This document shows, piece by piece, positions 17,132 through 25,688 of a DNA stretch of 64,000 bases (positions are counted from its first letter, which is position 1; every line of letters starts with the position of its first letter). The translations under genes and the position numbers were made by a program. A model generated the notes under the pieces. That model was not told the DNA's origin. It did no database searches and saw only the letters and a program-made list of their open reading frames with translations. This DNA is from Methanosarcina barkeri MS (GTDB lineage: Archaea; Halobacteriota; Methanosarcinia; Methanosarcinales; Methanosarcinaceae), in the NCBI RefSeq assembly GCF_000970025.1, contig NZ_CP009528.1, positions 310,001 through 374,000 on the forward strand, in the 5' to 3' direction.

Positions 17132-17650
17132 ATGAAAATTATTCCCGAATATAATGGAATAAAATGGATGTTAATTTGTTTTGGAGTAATTTTACTGGCA
17201 ATTTTAGTGATAGGATGTGCTGAACAAAATAACATGAATCAAATAGCCATTGGCAATCAATCAGAAGATGAACAAGATGAAGCCAGTCAAGAAGAGGAGG
17301 AGACAAAAATGAAAATCAGTATTCAAGCAAATGGAGAAACAACGATTTATGAACTCAATGATGGTAAAGCTGCAAAAGAACTCTATGAACAATTGCCCTT
17401 AACGATTAATGTTGAAGATTACAGCAATAATGAAAAGATATTTTATCCACCCAAAAAACTCGATACAACTAACACACCTATGGCAAATGCACAGTTTGGA
17501 ACACTTGCATATTATGCGCTATGGGGAGACGTAGTAATGTTTTATGATAAGTTCGGCTCTGCAGGCGGTTTATATGAGTTAGGAAATGTCATATCAGGCG
17601 GCGAGCATATCAAAAACATGTCAGGCACGATACAGATCAAGAAAGTGTAA
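17132..17650 (+). CDS. Cyclophilin-like-fold lipoprotein
   Basis: This 172-residue protein starts at ATG 17132; a TTG two codons upstream is possible. Residues 12-31 form a signal peptide with lipobox VIGC, followed by an acidic Glu/Asp linker and a domain beginning MKISIQANGETTIYELND. The domain contains LPLTINVEDYSNNEKIFYPP, GTLAYYALWGDVVMFY and GGLYELGNVISGGEHI, which is the bacterial cyclophilin-like fold (PF18050-type) found without proline-isomerase residues. It would sit on the outer face of the membrane. Context suggests it belongs with the exported flavodoxin part of the regulon. Function unknown. Confidence 0.82.
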   Translation: MKIIPEYNGIKWMLICFGVILLAILVIGCAEQNNMNQIAIGNQSEDEQDEASQEEEETKMKISIQANGETTIYELNDGKAAKELYEQLPLTINVEDYSNNEKIFYPPKKLDTTNTPMANAQFGTLAYYALWGDVVMFYDKFGSAGGLYELGNVISGGEHIKNMSGTIQIKKV

Positions 17651-17892
17651 ACATAAGTAAAATCGAGAGGTCTGAAAGACCAAAACCAATAATCAAAGAA
17701 TAGACAGGCTCTGTAGTATGTAATGTATGCATATGTGTGTGTCTCATACCTAATGAGAAATATTGTTATGGTGAATCAGTAGTTCTGGACGCTACGTTGA
17801 TTGCACCCCGTCTATGATGGATTCATTACATAGCAGTTTTGATATTTTGATTGAACTGGCCTAGTAGGATAAAACTTATTTCTAGTCCTGTC

Positions 17893-17912
17893 GTGAGTGA
17901 TTAGTCAATCAT
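17893..17912. promoter_or_regulatory. TetR-type operator 6
   Basis: GTGAGTGATTAGTCAATCAT, upstream of the TATA-like ACTATATACTAGAATA at 17917-17932. The stretch 17651-17880 before it holds no gene that I can see. Confidence 0.75.
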
Positions 17913-17943
17913 AATAACTATATACTAGAATATCCATCTACTA

Positions 17944-17963
17944 CTGACTGTTCAGTCAGTCAT
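17944..17963. promoter_or_regulatory. TetR-type operator 7
   Basis: CTGACTGTTCAGTCAGTCAT, with symmetric arms CTGACTG and CAGTCAG, just downstream of the TATA-like element. It is 45 bases before the hydrolase start codon and, with operator 6, brackets the promoter. Confidence 0.8.
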
Positions 17964-18007
17964 TGGTAATGCTATTGATACAATTCTAATATTCAGGAGA
18001 ACTAAAA

Positions 18008-19000
18008 ATGTCGGGAAATATGGAATCTAAAAATGAATCAAGTATGAGAACTTTTGAGCTCAGTGAAAAGGTAACTGTAGAAAAAGTATCCTATAAAAAC
18101 AGGTACGGAATTACCGTTGTAGCAGACATGTACCTGTCAAAGGACATAGATAAGTCTAAAAAATACCCAGCAATTGTCATAGGAACACCTTATGGTGGTG
18201 TAAAAGAGCAAGGTGCTGGTATTTACGCACAGAATATGGCAGAACGAGGATTTGTTGCCATTGCGTTCGATGAATCTTTTAATGGCGAAAGCAGTGGTGA
18301 ACCAAGGCATGTCTCTTCTCCAGATATATTTGTTGAAGATTTTAGTGCAGGAGTAGACTTTTTGGGAACACGTCCTTTCGTGGACAGGAACAGGATCGGC
18401 GCTATTGGTATCTGTGGAAGTGGTGGATTTTCAATTACTGCAGCTCAAGTTGATCCACGTATCAAGGCAGTTGCTACTGCAAGTATGTATGATATAAGTA
18501 GTATGATAAGAGACGGATTTGGAAAAACAATGACTGATGAACAGCGTGCCCAAACTTTAGTTCAGTTGGGCGAGCAACGATGGAAAGACTTTGAGAATGG
18601 TACTCCAGAAGTGCCTGTGGGTTTCCCAAGTAAACCCGCTGATTCAATTCCAGAAGGATTAGATCCAATTTCAAGTGAATTTTTTGAATACTACGGAATG
18701 GAGCGTGGACATCATCCTAATGCAGGAGCTGCATTCACTATTACAAGTAGCATGTCATTCATGAACTTCCCTTTGATGAACTATATTGATAACATTTCAC
18801 CACGACCAATTTTGTTCATCATCGGTGAAAATGCTCACTCTAGATATTTTAGTGAAGGTGCCTATGAAAGGGCTGCTGAACCCAAAGAACTCTACATAGT
18901 TCCGGGAGCAAGACATATTGATCTGTACGACAGGACCGACATGATCCCATTTGACAAATTGGAATCATTCTTTGCAAAATATCTAGGTTACAAAAAATGA
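18008..19000 (+). CDS. Alpha/beta hydrolase (dienelactone hydrolase/YcjY-like)
   Basis: This 330-residue protein begins after a lead of about 30 residues with VEKVSYKNRYGITVVADMYL and has an oxyanion region GTPYGGVKEQ, the nucleophile elbow GAIGICGSGGFS, and a C-terminal GARHIDLYDR supplying the catalytic His. The nucleophile could be the Cys or the Ser of GICGSGG; the family shows both. No signal peptide is visible, so it acts in the cytosol on an ester, lactone or similar bond. It is a single-gene unit between operators 6/7 and operator 8. The remnant at 15951 shows that it was once duplicated. Confidence 0.88.
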   Translation: MSGNMESKNESSMRTFELSEKVTVEKVSYKNRYGITVVADMYLSKDIDKSKKYPAIVIGTPYGGVKEQGAGIYAQNMAERGFVAIAFDESFNGESSGEPRHVSSPDIFVEDFSAGVDFLGTRPFVDRNRIGAIGICGSGGFSITAAQVDPRIKAVATASMYDISSMIRDGFGKTMTDEQRAQTLVQLGEQRWKDFENGTPEVPVGFPSKPADSIPEGLDPISSEFFEYYGMERGHHPNAGAAFTITSSMSFMNFPLMNYIDNISPRPILFIIGENAHSRYFSEGAYERAAEPKELYIVPGARHIDLYDRTDMIPFDKLESFFAKYLGYKK

Positions 19001-19080
19001 GCAGAGCAGTGTTCTACGAATCGAAATTTGAACAAATATCTGGAGATAGCAGGCAGGAGACTTATTTTTGCCCCCCTGCA

Positions 19081-19097
19081 AGTGATTAGTCAATCAC
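19081..19097. promoter_or_regulatory. TetR-type operator 8
   Basis: AGTGATTAGTCAATCAC, 39 bases before the start of the last aldo/keto reductase gene. It has the same right half as operators 2 and 6. Confidence 0.7.
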
Positions 19098-19135
19098 AAT
19101 GCGGCTAAATAATTCAAAAATTCAGGAGAACTAAA

Positions 19136-20338
19136 ATGTTATACAGAAAAATGCCTAAAAACGGGGACGAGCTTTCGATACTTGGATTCGGATGCATGCG
19201 CCTTCCAGTGAAAGAAGACGGTAGTATAGACGAAGAAAGAGCAACCAGGCAGGTACGCTATGCAATCGACCAAGGAGTAAATTATGTTGATACTGCCTGG
19301 CCTTATCACATGGAACAGAGCGAGCCTTTCTTAGGTCGTGCTCTTGCCGATGGATACCGTGAAAAAGTGAAACTCGCAACAAAACTTCCTTCATGGCTTA
19401 TAGAGAGCCGAGAAGATATGGATAAGTTCCTGAATGCTCAGCTGAATAAACTCAAAACAGACCATATTGACTATTACCTTATCCATTCTCTTGTTGGCAA
19501 CCTGTGGGACAATATTGAAAAGCTTGGTGTAGCTGATTTCCTTGACAAAGCCAAAGCTGATGGCCGAATAATTAACGCAGGTTTTTCTTTCCATGGCTCG
19601 GGAGAGGATTTCAACCGGATAGTGGATGCCTATGACTGGGACTTTTGTCAGATCCAGTATAACTTTCTGGACGAAAAGAATCAGGCAGGCACCAGGGGTT
19701 TGGAATATGCAGCTTCAAAAGGCCTTGGAGTAATCATTATGGAACCCCTACGTGGAGGAAACCTCACAAATCCAGTACCCTCTGCTGTAAAAGAGATATG
19801 GAATGAAGCCCCTACGAAAAGGACAGCTGCAGAATGGGCTCTTCGATGGGTATGGAATCATCCCGAAGTCACGGTTGTCCTCTCCGGAATGAATGAGGAA
19901 ACACATATTGAAGAGAACCTTAAGGTGGCAGGCGAGGCTTACCCGAATTCCCTGACAGAAACCGAACTGCAGCTAATACAGAAAGTGGAGCGGAAGTACC
20001 GCGAACTGATGAAAGTAGGCTGTACAGGCTGCAGATACTGTATGCCCTGTCCATCAGGGGTGAATATCCCACTCTGTTTTGAATTGTACAACAAACTCTA
20101 CATGTCCAACAATCCAGACGATGTAAAGTTCTTCTATGCTGCACAGTTGAGTGGTGCCATATCCGTTGGAGAAACCGGATTTGCATCCCAGTGCGTACAA
20201 TGTGGGCAGTGCCTTGAAAAATGTCCCCAGCACATTGATATACCAATGATGCTTGAATCCGTTGTCGAAGAACTTGAAGGATCTGACCTGGAGGAGAGAG
20301 TTGATATGGCAAAGCAGATGTTCAAGAAACAAACTTAA
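19136..20338 (+). CDS. Aldo/keto reductase with C-terminal 2[4Fe-4S] ferredoxin domain (copy 3)
   Basis: This 400-residue protein has the full barrel ([71 protein letters not shown]) and two Cys sets, CTGCRYCMPCP (296-306) and CVQCGQCLEKCP (353-364). TTCAGGAGAACT precedes the ATG. It is closer to the widespread archaeal and clostridial Fe-S aldo/keto reductases than copies 1 and 2, and its codon use looks more like the core genes of this genome. Cytosolic carbonyl reduction is expected. Confidence 0.9.
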   Translation: MLYRKMPKNGDELSILGFGCMRLPVKEDGSIDEERATRQVRYAIDQGVNYVDTAWPYHMEQSEPFLGRALADGYREKVKLATKLPSWLIESREDMDKFLNAQLNKLKTDHIDYYLIHSLVGNLWDNIEKLGVADFLDKAKADGRIINAGFSFHGSGEDFNRIVDAYDWDFCQIQYNFLDEKNQAGTRGLEYAASKGLGVIIMEPLRGGNLTNPVPSAVKEIWNEAPTKRTAAEWALRWVWNHPEVTVVLSGMNEETHIEENLKVAGEAYPNSLTETELQLIQKVERKYRELMKVGCTGCRYCMPCPSGVNIPLCFELYNKLYMSNNPDDVKFFYAAQLSGAISVGETGFASQCVQCGQCLEKCPQHIDIPMMLESVVEELEGSDLEERVDMAKQMFKKQT

Positions 20339-20369
20339 AAGCGAGAACAATTCTAAGTGCCAAAAAAGC

Positions 20370-20428
20370 AAAATGAAGATATTGTTTAGGCTGACTTTTA
20401 TTTAAAGATTAAACGATATCTTCATTTT
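20370..20428 (+). terminator. Long hairpin terminator at island end
   Basis: Arms AAAATGAAGATATTGTTTA (20370-20388) and TAAACGATATCTTCATTTT (20410-20428) pair over 19 bases with one wobble, 32 bases after the last reductase stop. It closes the redox island. Confidence 0.75.
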
Positions 20429-20653
20429 CCGCTGTTTATCTTCATGTTTAGTTAATTATATTCATTCAGCTTTGGAATTTTGAATTTTTACCTCAAATTG
20501 CAAAGCAACAACCGAGAATTCTGAAAATCAAGCTTGTATGAGCATAGCGCTAAACTCTAAAAAGTCTCCAAACGAATAAATTGTTATCCAATAACTTGAT
20601 ATTTAAACTGTTCATTGCTAGAACATCTAATTCCTCTAGGCGAAGGTTAATAC

Positions 20654-21460
20654 ATGGATCTTACTGACATACTTAAGGCTGTTAAAGACGGAAAAATGGA
20701 TCTTGAGACTGCGGAGAAGCAGGCTCGAGGCCTGGGGTTTGTCTCCTATATGGATATAGCAAAACTTGATTCTCACAGAAAAAGCAGAACAGGAGTAATC
20801 GAGGCTATTCTTGCCGATTGTAAAGATCCTGACGACGTGGTAGAAATTGCAAGGGTCATGGTTGCTGAGAGCAAAAGAGCTCTTATTACACGGGTCTCAC
20901 CAGGACATCTTGAAGCCTTAAAGCAGGCCTTTGACCATGATAAACTGGAGTGGAACAGCAGGGCTCGTACAGTTGTTATCCATGACGGCACGCCAGCTCC
21001 TAGGACAGGGGGAGTCGTAGGGTTCGTTTCAGCAGGCACGGCAGATATCCCGGCTGCGGAAGAAGCCAGGGTTGTAGCTTCAGAAATGGGTTGTGAGACG
21101 GTTGCGGTTTATGATGTGGGAGTTGCGGGAATCCACAGGCTTATCCCGGCGCTGGATAAACTGAAAGCCAGGATGCCAGGAGCAATAGTCGTTGCAGCCG
21201 GGAGGGAAGGAACGCTTCCCACAATAGTCTCGGGATTAGTTGATGTGCCTGTAATAGGGCTTCCGGTTTCGACAGGCTACGGAGCAGGTGGAGGAGGAAA
21301 AGCTGCCCTACTGGCAATGCTCCAATCCTGTTCCACACTTGCAGTTGTGAATATTGATGCAGGCTTTGTTGCGGGGGCATATGCTGCAAGGATTGCAAAT
21401 ATGATTGCGGCTGCTTATACCCATGGCAAAGAAGATAGGGCAGAGCAGACAAGAGAGTAA
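20654..21460 (+). CDS. larB: LarB, nickel-pincer cofactor biosynthesis protein (PurE-like)
   Basis: The 268-residue protein has a LarB-specific N-terminal helical part and a PurE-like domain from about residue 115 (GGVVGFVSAGTADIPAAEEA, VYDVGVAGIHRL, VVAAGREGTLPTIVSGL, PVIGLPVSTGYGAGGGGKAA). LarB carboxylates the pyridinium ring of nicotinic acid adenine dinucleotide and releases AMP, giving the precursor of the nickel-pincer nucleotide. It is followed on the same strand by larC, 85 bases on. Neither LarE nor a LarA-type racemase is encoded within the window. The archaeal family length fits. Confidence 0.92.
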   Translation: MDLTDILKAVKDGKMDLETAEKQARGLGFVSYMDIAKLDSHRKSRTGVIEAILADCKDPDDVVEIARVMVAESKRALITRVSPGHLEALKQAFDHDKLEWNSRARTVVIHDGTPAPRTGGVVGFVSAGTADIPAAEEARVVASEMGCETVAVYDVGVAGIHRLIPALDKLKARMPGAIVVAAGREGTLPTIVSGLVDVPVIGLPVSTGYGAGGGGKAALLAMLQSCSTLAVVNIDAGFVAGAYAARIANMIAAAYTHGKEDRAEQTRE

Positions 21461-21545
21461 CAGGGGTAATAAAAAGGGAATAAAAAAGGAATAAAAGGAA
21501 AAGAAAAATAAGAGAAAAAGAAATCGAAATGCAGGAAGGAATTTT

Positions 21546-22736
21546 ATGAAAGCACTTGTATTCAACCCTTTTTCAGGGGCAGCAGGAGATATGATCCTTG
21601 GATGCACTCTCGATCTCGGGGCTGACCGAAAAACGGTTAAAGAACTGATAGAAGCTTCTGTCAACGTATCCGTAGATATAAAAGAAATCGTGAAACAGGG
21701 GATAAAGGCCCTGGATGTCCGGATTAACGTGCCTGAAAAAGAGTCAGTCCGTACATATCCGGAAATTCTGGACGTGGTAAAAGCCGCAAAACTGCCTTCC
21801 AGTGTGGAAGCAAGTGCTCTTGATATCTTCTCGAAGCTGGCTGAAGCCGAAGCTTCAGTTCATGGACAGCCTGACCTTGAGAAGCTTCACTTCCATGAGG
21901 TTGGGCAGAGTGATGCCCTTGCTGATATAATCGGTTCTTCGGCAGCGATCCATTCCCTTAACTGCGATTCCGTTTACTGCACTCCTATAAATGTAGGCAG
22001 TGGAACAATCGAATGCGCACATGGAGTTTTGCCTGTGCCAGCGCCTGCAACCCTTGAGATTCTCAGGAAAGGAAAATTCTATTTCAGGGGAGGAATTGAT
22101 CAAAAGGAGCTTCTGACTCCTACAGGAGCTGCTATTCTTGCCCATTTTGCAAGACCTCTGGAAGCTTTTCCTCAGGGCAGGGTAGTTTCAATTGGTTATG
22201 GGGCTGGGGATTCCGAGCTTGCCGGTCCTAATGTGCTTCAGGGAATGGTATGCGAACTTGATTCCTGCCTGATTCCGGATATGATTGAGGTACTCGAAAC
22301 GAATGCTGACGACGTGAGTGGAGAAGTACTGGGTAACCTGTTCGAGGAGTTACTTGCTATGGGAGCAAGGGATGTTGCAATCCTCCCGGCAACAATGAAA
22401 AAAGGCCGTCCTGCTCATGTTATTAAGGTCATTGCAAAACCTGAAGACACTGCAAAGCTTGCCAGGAAAATCATTATCGAAACAGGATCCCTTGGAGTAA
22501 GAGTTATCCCTACCAGGCACAGGTTGATGGCTGCCAGACGAATAGAATTGGTTAAGTTTGAGGTCGAAGGGCAGATATATGAATCTGCGGTCAAGATTGC
22601 CAGGGATTCTGAGGGAATGCTGCTCAATATTTCTGCCGAGTTTGAGGATTGCAAAAAAATCGCAAAAAAGAGCGGCATCCCTGTAAAAGAAGTTATGAGA
22701 AAGGCAGAGGAAGCTGCAAGAAAGCTTTTTTCCTGA
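21546..22736 (+). CDS. larC: LarC, nickel-insertion protein of pincer cofactor synthesis
   Basis: This 396-residue DUF111/LarC protein starts MKALVFNPFSGAAGDMILG, the hallmark of the family, and contains HFHEVGQSDALADIIG, DQKELLTPTGAAILAHF and, in the C-terminal part, VLETNADDVSGEVLGNLFEE and MKKGRPAHVIKVI. LarC is the CTP-dependent cyclometallase that inserts nickel into the pincer nucleotide. In bacteria it can be split into larC1 and larC2 by a programmed frameshift; here the frame is uninterrupted. GCAGGAAGG lies before the ATG. It is convergent with asd, with a shared hairpin between them. Confidence 0.92.
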   Translation: MKALVFNPFSGAAGDMILGCTLDLGADRKTVKELIEASVNVSVDIKEIVKQGIKALDVRINVPEKESVRTYPEILDVVKAAKLPSSVEASALDIFSKLAEAEASVHGQPDLEKLHFHEVGQSDALADIIGSSAAIHSLNCDSVYCTPINVGSGTIECAHGVLPVPAPATLEILRKGKFYFRGGIDQKELLTPTGAAILAHFARPLEAFPQGRVVSIGYGAGDSELAGPNVLQGMVCELDSCLIPDMIEVLETNADDVSGEVLGNLFEELLAMGARDVAILPATMKKGRPAHVIKVIAKPEDTAKLARKIIIETGSLGVRVIPTRHRLMAARRIELVKFEVEGQIYESAVKIARDSEGMLLNISAEFEDCKKIAKKSGIPVKEVMRKAEEAARKLFS

Positions 22737-22808
22737 AATTCTCAAAAGATCGGAAGTAAGCAAAAAAGGAAAGAACGACTTGATAGATTTAAAATGAGTA
22801 GCGAATCT

Positions 22809-22850
22809 GAAAAGTAAAAGCCTTCTTAAGCTGTGAGGCTTTCACTTTTC
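22809..22850. terminator. Bidirectional terminator between larC and asd
   Basis: Arms GAAAAGTAAAAGCCT and AGGCTTTCACTTTTC pair over 15 bases with one mismatch around a 12-base loop, between the convergent genes larC (+) and asd (-). Confidence 0.75.
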
Positions 22851-22879
22851 ATTCTATTTTGCTTGTAAGCCATCCAAAT

Positions 22880-23908
22880 TTAAAGTTTGCCCATTGAATG
22901 CAGGAGTTCCGCATTCAGCACACTTGCCCCGGCTGCTCCACGGATGGTGTTATGTCCCATTGCGATGTAGCGGATTCCTTCTCTTATACGGCCTACTGAG
23001 ACACTCATGCCTTTGCCCATGTTGCGGTCAAGGCGCGGCTGAGGCCTGTCAATTTCATCTCTTACAATTAAAGGTTTTGCCGGCTCGGAAGGAAGTTCTT
23101 TCAGCCTGGGGTCAAATTTCAGGAAAGCTTTCCTTACTTCTTCAGGCGTCGGTTTATCCCTCATTCCGGCCCAGATGGCTTCGGTATGCCCATCTATTAC
23201 AGGGACTCTGTTGCAGGACGCACTGACTCTCATATCTGCAGGCACGATTTCAGAGCCGTTGAACTCTCCAAGGAGCTTTAAAGTTTCAGTTTCCATCTTC
23301 TTTTCTTCGTTTCCTATGTATGGGATTATATTGTCATAAATTGCCATTGCGGCAACTCCGGAAAAACCTGCCCCTGATATCGCCTGCATTGTGGCTACCT
23401 GTATGGTTTCAAGTCCAAACTGCATAAGAGGCTTTAAGGTAACGGTCATGACAATAGTGGAACAATTGGGGTTTGTAATGATATATCCGTCCCATCCTCT
23501 TGCATCCTGCTGGACTTCGAGAAGCCCGAGGTGCTCTGGATTTACCTCAGGAATCACAAGGGGAATGTCCTTTTCCATTCTGTAGGATGAGGCATTGCTT
23601 GCTACTGCAAACCCGGCTTTTGCAAATTCGGGTTCCACTTTCAGGGCAAGGTCTGCAGGAAGTGCCGAAAACACCACGTCCGCATCTACGGCTTTTGGAT
23701 CTACAGGAACAACTTCGAGATTTTCAACGCTTTCCGGCATAGCTGTATCTAACCTCCAGCCTGCAGCTTTTTTGTATGTTTTGCCGGCGCTTCTCTCGGA
23801 TGCTGCAAGGGCTGTAATCTCAAACCAGGGGTGGTTTGAAAGTGCTTCTACAAATCTCTGCCCGACAGCGCCTGTGGCGCCTAAAATACCTGCTTTAATT
23901 GATACCAT
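22880..23908 (-). CDS. asd: Aspartate-semialdehyde dehydrogenase
   Basis: The 342-residue protein starts [20 protein letters not shown] (NADP-binding) and has the active-site cysteine in [11 protein letters not shown] and the motif [19 protein letters not shown]. It reduces aspartyl phosphate to L-aspartate 4-semialdehyde, feeding lysine, threonine and methionine. In archaea it also feeds the first aldolase step of shikimate synthesis, whose enzyme is encoded 8 kb to the right on the same strand. This is the archaeal/fungal-type Asd by length and motifs. The start fits a purine-rich GGAGGTAGC a few bases upstream. Confidence 0.95.
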   Translation of the reverse strand: MVSIKAGILGATGAVGQRFVEALSNHPWFEITALAASERSAGKTYKKAAGWRLDTAMPESVENLEVVPVDPKAVDADVVFSALPADLALKVEPEFAKAGFAVASNASSYRMEKDIPLVIPEVNPEHLGLLEVQQDARGWDGYIITNPNCSTIVMTVTLKPLMQFGLETIQVATMQAISGAGFSGVAAMAIYDNIIPYIGNEEKKMETETLKLLGEFNGSEIVPADMRVSASCNRVPVIDGHTEAIWAGMRDKPTPEEVRKAFLKFDPRLKELPSEPAKPLIVRDEIDRPQPRLDRNMGKGMSVSVGRIREGIRYIAMGHNTIRGAAGASVLNAELLHSMGKL

Positions 23909-23934
23909 TTAAAAGCTACCTCCGGAAAGATATA

Positions 23935-24019
23935 ACTGATTGATAAAACTGATTGATAAAACTAATTGATAAAACTGACTGATAAAACCGATTTATAAAA
24001 CTGACTGATAAAACCGGTT
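23935..24019. repeat. Minisatellite split by an insertion sequence, left part
   Basis: About seven copies of a 12-bp unit of the type TGATAAAACTGA / TGATAAAACCGA. The same repeat resumes to the right of the insertion sequence (25158-25216), so the element landed inside it. Confidence 0.85.
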
Positions 24020-25158
24020 TAGGACTTACGCAGTTAAAATGCCGAAAACTTGATATCTTTATAAATATACTTATGGCTTAGTGTTTCTCTAAAAACGTAC
24101 GGAGTTATGGACATAAATCCACCTAAGTGTACCGACATTGACTACATTAATTTTCTCATTGCGGCTTCTAACGTTTTTAGCTGTACTGAAGCTGCTAGAT
24201 GTTATCCAGACATAGCTAATGCTCCTTCTCATGATGCTTTTACTCGTTGCCTTCAAAGGCAACCTCCAGACACGGAAGCACTATGGGAGGAAGTAAAAAG
24301 TTATGTCAAGCTTAAGGGAGGATACCTAATTGTTGATGATTCAACATTAGATAAACCATACGCAGAAGAAATTGCTTTTGTTCGTCGTATGTGGAGTGGA
24401 AAACATCATCGTACTGTAAAGGGAATAGGCCTGGTTACCTTAGTTTGGACTGACGGTACAACCGTTATACCTATCGATTTTCGAATTTATAACATCGATG
24501 TAGACGACAAAACAAAGAATGACCATTTCCGTGATATGCTTGACAAGGCCGAAGAACGTGGTTTTAATCCCAAATTCGTTTTATTTGATACATGGTATGC
24601 AAGTGTGAAAAACCTTAAAGCCATTAGACAGAAAGAGTGGCATTTCCTTACAAGATTGAAAAATAATCGTTTGGTAAATCCTGACAACAAGGGAAATGTG
24701 CCACTTGAAACAGTAGATATTCCTCCAAAAGGACGTGTGGTTCACCTCAAAGCATATGGATTTGTAAAGGTGTTTAGGATAGTTTCAAAAAATGGAGACA
24801 CGCAACACTGGGTTACAGATGTGCAAGAGATGGATGAAGCAAAACGTGAAGATTTGGCAAAGAAGTCATGGAAAATTGAGGAATATCATAGGGGAATAAA
24901 ACAGTTCTGTGGTGTCGAAAAATGTCAGGCAAGAAAGGAAGAATCACAAAGAGCACATATAATGTTCTCATTAAGAGCTTTTCTTAGACTGGAATTACAA
25001 AGAATCAAAAGTGGAATATCCTGGTTTGAAAGTGCTATGAAAATTAGAAGAGTGGCAGTGACAGAATACTTAAGGAATCCCCAATACACGTTAAATTAAT
25101 TCAAATATTTGAAAGTTTGGAAAAAACAATATGCTAGGAGCCAACTGCGTAACTCCTA
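24020..25158 (+). mobile_element. Insertion sequence, ISH3/IS701-like (about 1.14 kb)
   Basis: The left end is TAGGACTTACGCAGTT and the right end, reversed, TAGGAGTTACGCAGTT: 15 of 16 bases match. The 5 bases CGGTT occur directly on both sides (24015-24019 and 25159-25163), a likely target duplication. The element encodes one transposase. Its ends are the same as those of the four MITE copies in this window. Confidence 0.88.
24107..25099 (+). CDS. DDE transposase (IS4 superfamily, ISH3/IS701-like)
   Basis: The 330-residue transposase has the first catalytic Asp in YLIVDDSTLDKPY, the second in KFVLFDTWYASVKN and the third acid in the region WKIEEYHRGIKQFCGVEKCQ, where the Y-x2-R-x3-E-like signature is visible. 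It is full length with no break, so it may be active. It cuts and rejoins DNA at the element ends, and I infer that it could also mobilise the MITEs that share those ends. Confidence 0.9.
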   Translation: MDINPPKCTDIDYINFLIAASNVFSCTEAARCYPDIANAPSHDAFTRCLQRQPPDTEALWEEVKSYVKLKGGYLIVDDSTLDKPYAEEIAFVRRMWSGKHHRTVKGIGLVTLVWTDGTTVIPIDFRIYNIDVDDKTKNDHFRDMLDKAEERGFNPKFVLFDTWYASVKNLKAIRQKEWHFLTRLKNNRLVNPDNKGNVPLETVDIPPKGRVVHLKAYGFVKVFRIVSKNGDTQHWVTDVQEMDEAKREDLAKKSWKIEEYHRGIKQFCGVEKCQARKEESQRAHIMFSLRAFLRLELQRIKSGISWFESAMKIRRVAVTEYLRNPQYTLN

Positions 25159-25269
25159 CGGTTTATAAAACAGATTGACAAAACCGATTGTAATACTGAC
25201 TGATAAAACTAATTACCTAAAAGGAAAAAGAAAATTGGAATAAATAGATTATTCCAACTAGTTACCGTT

Positions 25270-25452
25270 TTACTCTTCTACTTTAATTGCCTGGTTCGGG
25301 CACGCCTCTTCGCATGCACCGCATTCCACGCATTCGTCATTGTCGACTACTGCGATTCCCTTCTCTTCATCAAGAGTAATTGCATCATTGGGGCATTCAT
25401 CGACACAGGTTCCACAGCCGGAACATTCATCTGCATTAACTGTTGCTGGCAT
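25270..25452 (-). CDS. Ferredoxin, 2[4Fe-4S]
   Basis: The 60-residue protein has two clusters, [12 protein letters not shown] and [12 protein letters not shown], with an acidic surface. It is a small soluble low-potential electron carrier of the clostridial type. A paralogue of 59 residues lies at 49535-49714 with the same spacing. AAAAAGGAGTGTG precedes the start. It is a single-gene unit on the minus strand. Confidence 0.95.
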
Positions 25453-25688
25453 ATTTATTCACACTCCTTTTTGATTGCTCGATATATACGGAAATTAAAT
25501 GGGACGTTTTTGAAACTTCCATAGGATATCGAAAAGTTTGGTCATAACGCCATTGACAAGACAAACATAAAAACTTATCGCTTTTTAGTAAAAGGAATCC
25601 TTCTAAAATCAAGATGGAGTTAACCATCAGGCAGCTAGAAAATCTTATTGAAAGTTATAAATTAAAGGAAATATTGAAAAAAATTTAT

